From contig SYCV01000255.1 in the NCBI GenBank assembly GCA_005786805.1, forward strand, positions 1-64,000: 64,000 nt of DNA. The letters are read 5' to 3'. Source of the DNA: Planctomycetia bacterium (GTDB lineage: Bacteria > Planctomycetota > Planctomycetia > Gemmatales > Gemmataceae). The position numbers were made by a program, and so were the translations under genes. The notes under the pieces were generated by a model. It made no database searches, was not told the DNA's origin, and saw nothing but the letters and a program-made list of their open reading frames with translations. The stretch's first letter is position 1. The number at the start of each line of letters is the position of its first letter. Shown here one piece after another: positions 47,346 to 56,919 of this stretch.

Positions 47346-47540
47346 CATGGAAGTCCAAATTTTTTCTGACAACATTGTTTTATCCAACGAATCCTTAAAA
47401 TATCAATGAAATTTGGAAAAGAAGATTTTGTCCTGACTAATTCAAATTAAATTGCCTACAAATGTATTCGAATAAGTCAGTCATAATTTTTATCACGATT
47501 TTTATTGGCAAGTGTCTTCTGAGCGAGAAAGATTATTAAA

Positions 47541-49373
47541 ATGAATGATGAGATCGTCGGGATCGATCTTGGAACAACTTTTTCCCTTGCAGCCTATTCC
47601 CGCAACGGAAAAACTGAAGTGGTGCGGGATTCTAAAGGAAACTGCCTGATTCCTAGCATCATCAGCATTCATCGAGATGGTAATGTTTTCGTGGGTTCTG
47701 AGGCGAAATCACGCAGCCTTTCGGATCCCACAGACACAATCTTCAGTATCAAGCGTCTAATAGGCAGAAATCTTAAAGACCTCGAGCGGGATCTTCCATA
47801 CATTCCCTATCAAATAAAAGAAACCGTAAGGGAAGATGGGAGAATCATACTTACCGTAAAAATCGGGGACAAGGATTTCACCCCAGAAGAAGTATCTGCA
47901 ATAATTCTTGGTGAAGTTAAACGGCTGGCTGGGAATCCTCAAAAAGCAGTTATTACAGTACCAGCTTATTTTGATGATGCACAGCGTCAAGCGACTCGTG
48001 ATGCTGGAAAAATCGCAGGCCTTGATGTACTAAGGATCATAAACGAGCCAACAGCCGCGGCACTTGCCTACGGATTGGACCGAAAGCGCTCTGGAACAAT
48101 TGTCGTTTACGATCTTGGAGGTGGAACTTTTGATTGTTCAGTGCTTTCAATATCTGATGGTGTTTTCAAAGTGCTAAGCACAAATGGTGACACTCACCTT
48201 GGTGGCGATGATTTCGACCACGCAATCATGGAACTTATAATCAATGACAAGCTTCAATCAAAAAGCAAACTTACACCAGTTTCAATCGCAGCCCTGAAAA
48301 TGGAAGCTGATAAAACAAAGAGAATTCTAAGCAGCGATCAAACCGCGCAATTTAATTTAAAGGAATTACCCTTTATTGGTGAAAAGCTTATCGAAATAAC
48401 CAGGGAAGAATTTGAAGTGAAAGTTGCGCCACTTGTTGAACGAACTATTCAATGCTGCAAAAGAGCCCTCAAAGACGCCGGCGTGAAAAGCACATCCGTT
48501 GATGAGATCGTAATGGTTGGGGGATCGTCCAGGATACCATTGGTCAGAAAAATGGTTCAGGAATTTTTCAATAAAAAACCGCTCACATCGATAAACCCTG
48601 ATGAAGCAATCGCCATAGGTGCCGCTGTTCAAGGTGAAATTTTATCAGGCAAGCGAAAGAACTTATTACTGCTTGATGTCATTCCACTTTCACTCGGTAT
48701 TGAAACCCTTGGCGGGGCAATCAGTAAATTAATCCACCGAAACACGACCATACCAGCGATTGCCACCGAGCGATTTTCCACCGGTGTCGACAACCAGACT
48801 GGCATTGTTTTCAACATTTATCAGGGTGAAAGGGAACTTGCAAAGGATTGTAAAAACCTTGGCAAGTTCATTTTATCGGGTTTTCCCCCAATGCCTGCCC
48901 AAATGCCACAGGTTGACGTGTCGTTCATAGTTGATGCGAATGGAATTCTAACAGTAAGTGCCCGGGAGATCCGAAGCGGCGTCGAGGCCAGTGTGAAGGT
49001 TCAACCCGCCAGCGGACTTAGCAAGGATGAAATTGAAAATATAGTGCTGGAAAGCATTGAACATGCGGATGAGGATTTCAAACAAAGAATGCTTATCGAA
49101 CTGCGCAACAAGGCTGGAATAGACCTCAATCACGCCCGTAGAATCATTTCAAACAAAGATCTCAAAATCAAACATGAGGATATGGAATTAATCGTCAATT
49201 CAATGGCATCCCTGGAAAACTCACTCAAACAAAACGACCCTGGAACCATAAAAAACATCCTAGATAAATTTCAAACCATTCTGACTCCATTCGCATCCAT
49301 GGCGATGGACGCGGCAGCCAAAACTTATCTTGCAAACCAAAAGCCTGAACAACTCAACGACTTGGGAATTTAA
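47541..49373 (+). CDS. hscA: Fe-S assembly Hsp70 chaperone HscA
   Basis: A 610-residue Hsp70, close to the 616 of E. coli HscA. It uses ATP, with HscB, to release clusters from IscU by binding its LPPVK motif. Nucleotide-domain motifs are [47 protein letters not shown] and [12 protein letters not shown]. The substrate domain begins [20 protein letters not shown] and keeps HscA-like [17 protein letters not shown]. HscA over DnaK is supported by the [10 protein letters not shown] form, by the C-terminus without the long DnaK tail, and decisively by iscX one base downstream. It is separated by about 39 kb from hscB and iscU. Confidence 0.92.
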   Translation: MNDEIVGIDLGTTFSLAAYSRNGKTEVVRDSKGNCLIPSIISIHRDGNVFVGSEAKSRSLSDPTDTIFSIKRLIGRNLKDLERDLPYIPYQIKETVREDGRIILTVKIGDKDFTPEEVSAIILGEVKRLAGNPQKAVITVPAYFDDAQRQATRDAGKIAGLDVLRIINEPTAAALAYGLDRKRSGTIVVYDLGGGTFDCSVLSISDGVFKVLSTNGDTHLGGDDFDHAIMELIINDKLQSKSKLTPVSIAALKMEADKTKRILSSDQTAQFNLKELPFIGEKLIEITREEFEVKVAPLVERTIQCCKRALKDAGVKSTSVDEIVMVGGSSRIPLVRKMVQEFFNKKPLTSINPDEAIAIGAAVQGEILSGKRKNLLLLDVIPLSLGIETLGGAISKLIHRNTTIPAIATERFSTGVDNQTGIVFNIYQGERELAKDCKNLGKFILSGFPPMPAQMPQVDVSFIVDANGILTVSAREIRSGVEASVKVQPASGLSKDEIENIVLESIEHADEDFKQRMLIELRNKAGIDLNHARRIISNKDLKIKHEDMELIVNSMASLENSLKQNDPGTIKNILDKFQTILTPFASMAMDAAAKTYLANQKPEQLNDLGI

Positions 49374-49374
49374 A

Positions 49375-49587
49375 ATGAACTGGAACAATCATCGTGAAAT
49401 TGGAGAATTAATGTTTGAAAAGCACGGGAAGCTTAACCCTCTTTCCGTGAGATTCACCGACCTCCACAAATGGGTGCTTGAGATTGAAAACTTTGAGGGG
49501 AAACCTGAAGACTCCAATGAAAAAAAATTAGAGGCCATTCAAATGGCATGGTACGAGGAATGGCAAGATGAATACGGAGACAGTTAA
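49375..49587 (+). CDS. iscX: Fe-S assembly protein IscX
   Basis: A 70-residue protein clearly matching E. coli IscX (66 residues). Conserved parts are WNNHREIGELMFEKH, the acidic VRFTDLHKWVLEIENFEG and EAIQMAWYEEWQDE. IscX is a small acidic adaptor that binds IscS and tunes its activity with iron level. It starts one base after the hscA stop, so it is translationally coupled. In E. coli the order is hscA-fdx-iscX; fdx is absent here. Its TAA overlaps the convergent psuG TAA in the four bases TTAA. Confidence 0.93.
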   Translation: MNWNNHREIGELMFEKHGKLNPLSVRFTDLHKWVLEIENFEGKPEDSNEKKLEAIQMAWYEEWQDEYGDS

Positions 49588-50492
49588 ACATCTGGATACA
49601 TCTTTGAGAATTCCACGGCTATTTGAGCACCAAGTTTAGCATTTGCCAACAGTATTTTCTCGTTTGCGACAATTGTTGCACCATTAGTATAAGCACCCAC
49701 CTCACGAAGAAGAAAAGGAGTGGTTGCAGGGCCTGATATTTTATTTTCCCTCGCCTTAGTAATCGCATCATCAAAAGCACTATCCCAAACTGCTTGTTCC
49801 AATGCGAATTCATTATTAACGGGAAGACAAACCAAAACTGCCGAATTTGAATATGTCCAATGGTTTAATGAAACCGAAACAACATCTTTCACACTTTGAA
49901 TTTCTGATATTTTAAAACCGCTCGATCGCAAATAAAAAGCTGGAAACTCATTCACTTGAAAACCAAACACAGGAATTGCAAGTGATTCCAAGACCTCCAG
50001 TGTGGCCCCAAGATTCAATATATTCTTTGCTCCCGCACATACAACCACAACGGGATTACGAGAAAGCTCAAGCAAATCAGAAGAAATATCAGGGGCAAAA
50101 TCATCGCCAAAATAATGGACTCCTCCGATTCCACCTGTTGAAAAAACTCGAATGCCAGCCTTAAAAGCCACCTTCAAACTTGCAGAAACTGTCAAGGCGG
50201 CATTTTTTTTGTGGGTTATTGCAGCACCAATATCCCTGGACCCCGCCTTTATAACTCCTTTTTCCGTTGCCAGCCTTTTGATCTCGTCTGAATCACACCC
50301 GACCGTGACGCTGCCATCCAGTATCGCAAGAGTGGCCGGGACCGCTTTTTCATCTCGAATTTCTTTCTCCATACCTAGGGCAATTTCAAGATTATTTGGA
50401 TAAGGCAACCCCTGGCTTATGACTGAACTCTCAAGGGCAACAACTCCAATTTTCAAATCCATAGCCTGCCTAACGCTCGTTGCGATTCTCAT
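49584..50492 (-). CDS. psuG: Pseudouridine-5'-phosphate glycosidase
   Basis: A 302-residue enzyme that splits pseudouridine 5'-phosphate to uracil and ribose 5-phosphate, recycling modified RNA bases. Motifs include VVALESSVISQGLPYPNN, SRDIGAAITHKKNAA, STGGIGGVHYF and the catalytic-lysine segment VVCAGAKNILNLGATLEVLE. ATG 50492 is preceded by AAGGA and lies 23 bases inside the end of rsgA; later ATG 50462 would remove a conserved helix. The usual partner kinase psuK is not beside it. The gene is co-directional with rsgA. Confidence 0.94.
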   Translation of the reverse strand: MRIATSVRQAMDLKIGVVALESSVISQGLPYPNNLEIALGMEKEIRDEKAVPATLAILDGSVTVGCDSDEIKRLATEKGVIKAGSRDIGAAITHKKNAALTVSASLKVAFKAGIRVFSTGGIGGVHYFGDDFAPDISSDLLELSRNPVVVVCAGAKNILNLGATLEVLESLAIPVFGFQVNEFPAFYLRSSGFKISEIQSVKDVVSVSLNHWTYSNSAVLVCLPVNNEFALEQAVWDSAFDDAITKARENKISGPATTPFLLREVGAYTNGATIVANEKILLANAKLGAQIAVEFSKMYPDV

Positions 50493-51678
50493 GCACATCT
50501 TCCTTCTTGATCATTCCGAGATAACTAAGATAACGGTCTGAACTGATCCCTCTTCGAAAAACATGCCTTTTGATCGCACAACCTTTTTCATGCGTATGGG
50601 TGCAATCCGCGAATTCACAATAAGGAAGCATCGGCCGAAACTCCCTGAAGAAATTTTCAACCCTCGATGGCATTTGATTTGACAATTCAAAGGACCGAAT
50701 ACCAGGTGTATCAACCACCCAACCACCAGAATCTAGCGGAATCAACTTTGCGGAAGTGGTTGTATGCTTGCCTTTTTGATTAACTTCACTCACATCATTG
50801 ACACGCAAACCAAGATTGGGTTGTACCGCATTCAATAAAGAGGATTTACCAACCCCGCTTTGCCCGCAAACCACCGATTGCTTGTTGGAAAGAATATTCC
50901 GAACTTCTGTAATTCCAGCACCAGTCTTTGTGCTGGTGAACATGACCTTGTACCCAAGTTGTGAATATAAACCAACCAACGACTGATACTGGTCCTCATT
51001 AACCAAATCAACCTTATTAAAACAAAGCACGGGGTCCAATCCTCCTTCCAATGCACCTGCGATGTATCGATCAACTAAATGCACTTTGAGGTCAGGCTGG
51101 GAAAGGGATATCACAAAAACCACTTGGTCAACATTAGCAACAATGACATGGTCTTTATTCTTGGATTTTCTGGTAAGGATTCCTTTCCTTGGCTCAACGG
51201 TCTGCACAACCCCTTCAGGAAGTTCAGAATTGTCAGATAGCCCATTTAAATCAGTTTTTTCCGCATCCTGTTTAGATTGGACCTGCTGGGGAATTATCCA
51301 AACTTTGTCACCAACTGTAACAGCACTCCGCTCCTCTGTCGCCAAGGTTTTCAGCAACCGTCTTACAGTGCAACGATAAACAATTCCAAACTCAACCTGA
51401 ACTAAGATGGTCAATCCTGTGATTTGAATAACCCGGCCTGGAATTGCATTAGCCAAATCAGCAGCGGGTCGAATTTCACCACCAGAAATATTTTGATTAT
51501 CATCTGTGATTATTGTTCGCTTGCGTGAAATATCCCCTTTGGCGCGAACCTGCTCAGTTCCAGAAAGGTCATCAATTTTTTCAGAATCAGATTTGAAATC
51601 GCGGGTAAAATCATTTTCACGGGGAACCTTTCCCCGGTTCTTGATGAAATCAACACGAATTTTCTTTTTCTTACTCAT
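50470..51678 (-). CDS. rsgA: Ribosome small-subunit-dependent GTPase A
   Basis: A 402-residue circularly permuted GTPase that checks and matures 30S subunits. An OB fold (about 75-125, GRVIQITGLTILVQVE) precedes the GTPase with G4 before G1: FNKVDL, then CGQSGVGKSSLLN, KGKHTTTS and VDTPGI. The C-terminal zinc site CEFADCTHTHEKGCAI follows. The N-terminal 70 residues are a charged extension (SKKKKIRVDFIKNRGKVPREN) also found in other planctomycete copies. A linker at about 135-160 is longer than in E. coli. It overlaps psuG by 23 bases. Confidence 0.96.
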   Translation of the reverse strand: MSKKKKIRVDFIKNRGKVPRENDFTRDFKSDSEKIDDLSGTEQVRAKGDISRKRTIITDDNQNISGGEIRPAADLANAIPGRVIQITGLTILVQVEFGIVYRCTVRRLLKTLATEERSAVTVGDKVWIIPQQVQSKQDAEKTDLNGLSDNSELPEGVVQTVEPRKGILTRKSKNKDHVIVANVDQVVFVISLSQPDLKVHLVDRYIAGALEGGLDPVLCFNKVDLVNEDQYQSLVGLYSQLGYKVMFTSTKTGAGITEVRNILSNKQSVVCGQSGVGKSSLLNAVQPNLGLRVNDVSEVNQKGKHTTTSAKLIPLDSGGWVVDTPGIRSFELSNQMPSRVENFFREFRPMLPYCEFADCTHTHEKGCAIKRHVFRRGISSDRYLSYLGMIKKEDVHENRNER

Positions 51679-52007
51679 CTATTTTCCCATCAGCCACATT
51701 TAAATTCTATTATTACAACCCATTACTTGTTAATTATGGCATACGAATCCTAGGGCCCAATCAAACTAATCCTATTTTTTAAGCAATTAGCTCAAAATAC
51801 AGGCACGCAGACTTCTAAACATATCATAATCGATTTTAAAACATAAAATTACACGCATATTTTTATATTTTCACTTTGATTGTGATTGGCATAAAGATTG
51901 CATATATAGTGTCAATTGATTCAGATTTTATGGATTCATTTATGTTGCTTGGAGCAATTAATAGTTTGATACATGCAGAAGATACTGATTCTAAAATGGA
52001 GAGCGCA
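51679..52007. other. Intergenic region between rsgA and the tiny ORF
   Basis: 329 bases, AT-rich. The left part must carry the leftward rsgA promoter, which I cannot place. The right part carries the sigma-54 element and a leader of about 95 bases ahead of the ORF at 52008. A long open frame reaching back to 51876 exists but overlaps that promoter and is discounted. Confidence 0.5.
51886..51902 (+). promoter_or_regulatory. Sigma-54 (-24/-12) promoter
   Basis: TTGGCATAAAGATTGCA matches the RpoN consensus YTGGCAC-N5-TTGCW at every key base, with GG and GC at the required spacing; only the variable CG after TGGCA differs. Transcription would start near 51913 and read into the ORF at 52008. Activation would need an enhancer-binding protein, none of which is in the window. 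Confidence 0.6.
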
Positions 52008-52151
52008 ATGAATGAAAATGAGATTATTGAGATTTCGTTATTATTGTCCAAGGCGCATCTAAGGCTTCTTGAAGACCTAGCGGATGCCAAAAAATGCTCT
52101 CTTGCTGAAGCAGTTCGATTGCTATTAAAACAATCGAGTAAATTAAGGTAA
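52008..52151 (+). CDS. Tiny protein, possible ribbon-helix-helix-like
   Basis: A 47-residue protein starting MNENEIIEISLLLSKAH and ending KQSSKLR. GGAGAG lies 4 bases before ATG 52008, and the sigma-54-type promoter lies upstream. The order strand (IIEISLLL), helix (KAHLRLLEDLADAKK), turn, helix (SLAEAVRLLLKQ) is that of small MetJ/Arc-type ribbon-helix-helix DNA-binding proteins, where sheets form between two subunits. The stop touches the convergent fumarase stop. A longer N-terminus from 51876 is unlikely. The call rests on pattern and composition. Confidence 0.5.
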   Translation: MNENEIIEISLLLSKAHLRLLEDLADAKKCSLAEAVRLLLKQSSKLR

Positions 52152-53705
52152 TCAAACCAATATTTTTTGAAGGTTAGATTTTGAAGAATCTGAGATTTCC
52201 TGATGCAAAGAAACACCATGGGAATCCATTGTAACGACCACGGGAAAATCCTTGACATTCATCTCCCAAACAGCTTCGGGACTTCCAAATTTTTCCAACA
52301 AATAAACATCAGTCACCTTTTCAACACAAGAAGCATATATTTGGGCTGCCCCACCTATTGCGTGTAAATATACGCAACCATACTCCTTGCATGCCTGCAG
52401 AGTTTTAAGACCCATGCCCCCTTTCCCAATAACAGCCTTGATAGCATACTTTTTTATCACCTCAGCTTGGTAAGGTTCCTCCCGTATTGAAGTGGTAGGG
52501 CCGGCAGCTATTACTTTATATTCATTTTTATTTTTAAGAATTACAGGCCCACAATGATATATGACACCATTATTTAAAACTGGAAGCTCCCCACCTTTGA
52601 ATAAAAATTTATGAACCTCATCCCGCCCGGTGAAAACCTTACCAGACAATAAGACAATATCCCCAGCATTTAAACCACGCGCTTCCGATTCTGATATTGG
52701 TGAATTCAAGCGGACAACCCTGGTGGTCGGCTTTGACGAACTTTTCCCCAATATTTCCAAATCAACGGCTGTGGAAGTCTCGCCAGGCTTTAGCATTTCA
52801 AAATTTTCATTTTGCTCCTGATAAAGCCATGATTGAACTTTTCCGGATGTGTCCAAAATGACCCCACGCCTCCTGTACGCCCAGCACATATATGCGATTG
52901 AAACAAAAAAAGAAGCGGGTAGACGGTTTAACGCACCAATTTTACATGCACCCAAAGTAAGTTTGCCCCCAAATCCCATGGGACCTATGCCAAGTTTATT
53001 TGCCTCATCTAAAACAACATTTTCAAGTTGGGATAAATGGTGATCAGGATTCACATCATCAACGGTTCTTAGCAACTGATATTTTGCAAATTCAAACCCA
53101 CTGGCACGATCACCACCAATGCAAACACCTAAAAAACCAGGACCACAGCCTTTACCTTGCGCCTGCCAAACGGCATCTAAAATAGCCACTTTTACGCCAG
53201 CAAGGTCCCGGTCACAACGCACGCCGTTGATGGTTGCGGGAAGGGAATACTGGGCACTCATGTTCTCACACCCGCCACCTTTTAAGATGAGTTTGATCTC
53301 TACAAATGGTTTCTCATGTTGATGCCAGTGAAAAACAGGGGACCCCGGGCCTATATTGTCACCACTGTTTTTCCCGGTCAAACTATCCACGGAATTCTGC
53401 CTGAGATAGCCTAATTCAGTGGCTTTGGAGACAGCGGAAATCACGGCTTTTTCGATTTCAATCTGATTTGAGGAAACGGGCGTGGAAATATAAAATGTCA
53501 CCGTTCCAGTATCCTGGCAGATCGGGGCACTTTTTTCCTTTGCCATCAAAATGTTTTTATGGACAAGTTCAAGTGCAAGATCTGCATTGGAACCATGTTG
53601 TTCGAGTGCCCGATTAAGTTCAATCACCTCGCGAACATCTTTTGGAAGGCTTATGGAAGTACGACGGACAAGTTCAAGAATATTTTCAAAAAACAAATCT
53701 TTCAT
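52152..53705 (-). CDS. Fumarate hydratase class I (iron-sulfur)
   Basis: A 517-residue enzyme with alpha and beta parts fused, interconverting fumarate and malate with a [4Fe-4S] cluster. Cluster cysteines are likely Cys63 (APICQDTGTVTF) and Cys187 (GKGCGPGFLGV), plus one in KGGGCENMSAQ at about 146. The C-terminal domain carries SGKVFTGRDEVHKF and GKGGMGLKTLQACKEYGCVYLHAIGG. Being oxygen-labile, it depends on the ISC machinery encoded nearby. It is last in the operon ccsA-hemA-epimerase-fumarase, 35 bases after the epimerase. Confidence 0.95.
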   Translation of the reverse strand: MKDLFFENILELVRRTSISLPKDVREVIELNRALEQHGSNADLALELVHKNILMAKEKSAPICQDTGTVTFYISTPVSSNQIEIEKAVISAVSKATELGYLRQNSVDSLTGKNSGDNIGPGSPVFHWHQHEKPFVEIKLILKGGGCENMSAQYSLPATINGVRCDRDLAGVKVAILDAVWQAQGKGCGPGFLGVCIGGDRASGFEFAKYQLLRTVDDVNPDHHLSQLENVVLDEANKLGIGPMGFGGKLTLGACKIGALNRLPASFFVSIAYMCWAYRRRGVILDTSGKVQSWLYQEQNENFEMLKPGETSTAVDLEILGKSSSKPTTRVVRLNSPISESEARGLNAGDIVLLSGKVFTGRDEVHKFLFKGGELPVLNNGVIYHCGPVILKNKNEYKVIAAGPTTSIREEPYQAEVIKKYAIKAVIGKGGMGLKTLQACKEYGCVYLHAIGGAAQIYASCVEKVTDVYLLEKFGSPEAVWEMNVKDFPVVVTMDSHGVSLHQEISDSSKSNLQKILV

Positions 53706-53740
53706 TGTGATATACCCGTTGATTTAAAATTATCTCAGAC

Positions 53741-54700
53741 CTAAACACCTTTTAATGCTTTCAAACAAACGCTTAAAATCTCATCCAAATCAAGTTTATT
53801 TGACCATCCCGTATATTGTCTTATCTTATTCACGGAGGGAACCCTGTGAAGGATTTCTTCAAATCCCTTTGGCATAGCATCTTCATAGGGAACGAACCTC
53901 AACCCCAAGGATGGATTTACCAGTTTTTTAATCTTCCGAGCCAAAGCGAGGATGGAAATCTCATCTTCTGTTCCAATATTAAACACATGCCCAATACACT
54001 TATCATTCCCCATTATTGCCAAGATCGCATCAACCGCATCAGTCACATGACAAAATGACCGGGTTTGAGTGCCGTCCCCATAAATGGTAAGTGGAATCCC
54101 CTTGAGCGCCTGTGATAAAAAATTAGGAATAACTGCGCCATATGATTGATTCTGCCTGGGACCAACGACATTGAAAAATCTCCCAATGAGAACTGGTACT
54201 TTTTTATCCCTGAATAGGGAAAGAAGCATGTATTCAGCCATAAGTTTGCTGCAAGCATAGGCCCACCTTGCCTTTGCTGGTTCTCCAAAAACAAGTGGAA
54301 GATCTTCTGTTAACGGTAAAACAGTAGTTTTGCCATAAACCTCACTGGTACTTGCATAAAAAACTTTTTGCGATGATTTTGCCACGGCACATATTTCCCG
54401 TACTTGGTCGAACTGTGTAATGACCGTGCCAATGGGATTTTCAATTACCCTCCTAACTCCAAGTGTGGCGGCGAGAAGATATATCTGATCAGCATTTTCA
54501 ACTAGGGACTTAAGGAGATCTGTGTTTGAAACTGAATTTTCCACATACTCCAGGGAAGGTGAACTTAAACCAAAAAGATTATTAGCCTCATTCCACGGCA
54601 CCTTGTCAATCACCACAACCTTGTGGCCATCTCCAAGAAGCCTTGGTACAAGATGACTTCCTATAAAACCAGCCCCGCCTGTGACAAGATATTTAGCCAT
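53741..54700 (-). CDS. NAD-dependent nucleotide-sugar epimerase/dehydratase
   Basis: An extended SDR of 319 residues. The NAD motif GGAGFIGSH is at the N-terminus (VTGGAGFIGSHLVPRLL). The catalytic Ser/Thr region reads FYASTSEVYGK and the Tyr-x3-Lys is in WAYACSKLMAEYM. The motif RFFNVVGPRQNQSYG is typical of UDP-glucuronate decarboxylase and UDP-glucose epimerase-type enzymes. It probably makes a nucleotide sugar for envelope glycans. It begins 14 bases after hemA, so it shares that transcript, an unusual partnership with no obvious metabolic logic. Confidence 0.92.
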   Translation of the reverse strand: MAKYLVTGGAGFIGSHLVPRLLGDGHKVVVIDKVPWNEANNLFGLSSPSLEYVENSVSNTDLLKSLVENADQIYLLAATLGVRRVIENPIGTVITQFDQVREICAVAKSSQKVFYASTSEVYGKTTVLPLTEDLPLVFGEPAKARWAYACSKLMAEYMLLSLFRDKKVPVLIGRFFNVVGPRQNQSYGAVIPNFLSQALKGIPLTIYGDGTQTRSFCHVTDAVDAILAIMGNDKCIGHVFNIGTEDEISILALARKIKKLVNPSLGLRFVPYEDAMPKGFEEILHRVPSVNKIRQYTGWSNKLDLDEILSVCLKALKGV

Positions 54701-54714
54701 GATTCACTTGATTA

Positions 54715-55992
54715 TCAATCCTGCAGCCGGAACAACTTGCGCAAAGCGTCAATAAGGGAATGATTGGAAGAATTACCTTTTTGCATTTCTTCCGCTAGCG
54801 CACTGATAGGGCCGTGAAGGAACTGATTTTGAAGAAGGCGAAAAGCTCCCTCGATATAATCCTTGTCTTCCTTGGAAAGTTTTCCATTAAGTTTTGAAAG
54901 AAGATTGGAAACAACGGTCCTGCGTTTATTTTCAAATTCTTGGTTAAGCCTCGCAATCACAGGTCCGTTGCGCCTCCTTTCCCAATCAGCCAGGAACCTG
55001 GAAGATTCCTGCTCAACTATATTTTCAGCCTGGGGCACATGCTTCAATCTTTCCTTTAAGGTTGACTCCCTGATTTTTTGAAGATCATCGATATTAAACA
55101 AACAGGTTTGATCACCATCGTGAATTTCCGGATCGAAATCCCTCGGGACCGCAATATCAAGTATCACCAGCGATCTACCGTTGCGTTTGTGGGAAACGGA
55201 AGAATAAAATTCCTTTGAAACAATGGGCTCCCTTGAGCCGGTTGAGCTGATAATGATATCAGCATCTAGGAGAACATCAGCCAGCCTGTCCCATGTGTAA
55301 ACTTCGCCGTTGCAGGCCTGGGCAAGTGCAGCACTTTTATCAGGACTGCGATTTGCGACAATTATTTTCCTAGGATTAAGCTCTTGAAGACTTTTAAGCG
55401 TAAGTTCGCCCATTTTGCCGGCACCAAGAATTGCTACAACCTTATCTCCAAAATGATCAAACACTTGCTTGACATAACCCACTGCGACACTTGAAACGGA
55501 AATATTTCCTCGAGAAATGAGTGTTTCCGTGCGAACACGCTTAGCCACTCTGCGCGCCTGCCTGAAAAGCGAGTATAGCAATGGTCCAGCGGTTGAAGAA
55601 GACGATGCAGTTTCCAAAGCACTTTTAACTTGACCGGCAATCTGCCCTTCTCCAACTATCATGCTGTCAAGACTGGCAGAGACCCGAAAAAGGTGCTTTA
55701 CAGCATCCAAGGCGTTCTTGAAAAAAAAGTTTTTCTCGACCACATCACCCGGCACTTCAAAAAATTCGGAAAGAAATCTCCTGACAATCTCCCGTCCAAT
55801 CACATCTAGGCTGTCTATTCCCGCAATGTATATTTCAACCCTGTTGCAAGTTGCAAGAATAACAACCTCAACATTGGAATTGGCACTAAACCAGTCAAGC
55901 GCTGCTTTGAGTCGCGAGCCATCAAAAGAGAATTTTTCCCTTATGTCAATCGGGGTATTACGAAAATTACAACATGTGACCAGAAGATTCAT
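54715..55992 (-). CDS. hemA: Glutamyl-tRNA reductase
   Basis: A 425-residue enzyme that reduces Glu-tRNA to glutamate-1-semialdehyde, the first step of the C5 haem route. The catalytic Cys49 is in ILATCNRVEIY. The conserved GEGQIAGQVKSAL follows, then the NADPH domain with VAILGAGKMGELTLKSL and IIVANRSPDKS. The C-terminal helical dimerisation domain is about 330-425. ATG 55992 overlaps the upstream HemX/CcsA stop by 4 bases (ATGA), so the two are coupled. HemB is at 13970-14995. Confidence 0.97.
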   Translation of the reverse strand: MNLLVTCCNFRNTPIDIREKFSFDGSRLKAALDWFSANSNVEVVILATCNRVEIYIAGIDSLDVIGREIVRRFLSEFFEVPGDVVEKNFFFKNALDAVKHLFRVSASLDSMIVGEGQIAGQVKSALETASSSSTAGPLLYSLFRQARRVAKRVRTETLISRGNISVSSVAVGYVKQVFDHFGDKVVAILGAGKMGELTLKSLQELNPRKIIVANRSPDKSAALAQACNGEVYTWDRLADVLLDADIIISSTGSREPIVSKEFYSSVSHKRNGRSLVILDIAVPRDFDPEIHDGDQTCLFNIDDLQKIRESTLKERLKHVPQAENIVEQESSRFLADWERRRNGPVIARLNQEFENKRRTVVSNLLSKLNGKLSKEDKDYIEGAFRLLQNQFLHGPISALAEEMQKGNSSNHSLIDALRKLFRLQD

Positions 55993-56804
55993 TTCCCCAC
56001 CTCCAAAGGTATCTCATGGGGAAGAACCAAACATAGAATTAGCAAAGCAAAAACTGTTATGGTGAGTGTTGCAAGTTGTTTTCCACGCAAATGAAATCCG
56101 TAGCGAGCATACACCAACACTAGAAAAGCGACCCATAAAACCGAGGAACCGATAATTTTCGGATCAGACCACCCCGTGATTTTTTCCACATTTTTCAACA
56201 TCAAATATAAACCAAGCAGCAACCCCAAAGATAACAAAGGAAAAGAAAGGGCTATGCTAAACCGCATAACTCCCTCAAGCTTCTCCAAGCTAAGCATTGC
56301 CAGGCCTTTACCAGGAGCCAGTTTGAGTTTTAATTGATTTGAGTGAAGAAGGTACATGAAACTCGCCAATGAACCAAGGCAAATAACAACGGTGGCAACC
56401 AGTAAAAAAAACACATGTAATAGACCAAGTGTTTTACTATTGGAAACTAATCCGCCAATCCTTTGCCCGGAAGCATCAATCGCAGGGGGAAAAAATGCCG
56501 CCAATGTAACCAACAAAATGATCAAAGGGAGAACAAAAACTCCCCAGGCGATTTTGCGATAGTGGATGATTCCATAAAGATAGAAAGTTGAAAGAATCCA
56601 ACTTGATAAAAGCAACCAGCCAAATTGATGGGCGAGGGGAGGTTGCCACCACGCAAGATACCATGATTGAGCGAATAACCCGGCAAGTGCGAAAGTAATT
56701 TCAAGAATATTCAACAATCGGATAGGCCTGTATTGATACAGGATATTAAGCACTAGTGCCACCGTGTAACTGGCACCAAAACAGAAAAGACTTATCTTAT
56801 CCAA
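55989..56804 (-). CDS. HemX/CcsA-type cytochrome c assembly membrane protein
   Basis: A 271-residue polytopic protein with about eight membrane helices, of the CcsA/HemX family that handles haem in the membrane. Family marks are GLLHVFFLLVATVVICLGSLASFMYLL (helix and loop) and the tryptophan region TGWSDPKIIGSSVLWVAFLVLVYARYGFHLRGKQ. Its position directly before hemA, with 4 bases shared, is the classic HemX placement. HemX tunes HemA level in Bacillus. A role in exporting haem to the many cytochromes of this genome is the alternative reading. Confidence 0.88.
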   Translation of the reverse strand: MDKISLFCFGASYTVALVLNILYQYRPIRLLNILEITFALAGLFAQSWYLAWWQPPLAHQFGWLLLSSWILSTFYLYGIIHYRKIAWGVFVLPLIILLVTLAAFFPPAIDASGQRIGGLVSNSKTLGLLHVFFLLVATVVICLGSLASFMYLLHSNQLKLKLAPGKGLAMLSLEKLEGVMRFSIALSFPLLSLGLLLGLYLMLKNVEKITGWSDPKIIGSSVLWVAFLVLVYARYGFHLRGKQLATLTITVFALLILCLVLPHEIPLEVGK

Positions 56805-56919
56805 GGTAGGCCCTTTAAACCCGAACCCGAAGTATCATCAGAAAAACGATGAAATTATTATACTTCAAAAGTTAAAGTTAAACCAAAATAGTCGGAATAA
56901 TAGGTGAATAATTAAAAAA

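Noticed and set aside
47541-49373. Call as general chaperone DnaK
   Set aside because: HscA-specific sequence features and the adjacent iscX make HscA much more likely.
51876-52007. N-terminal extension of the tiny ORF from TTG 51876
   Set aside because: The added 44 codons overlap the sigma-54 promoter, have no ribosome site, and the shorter start has GGAGAG.
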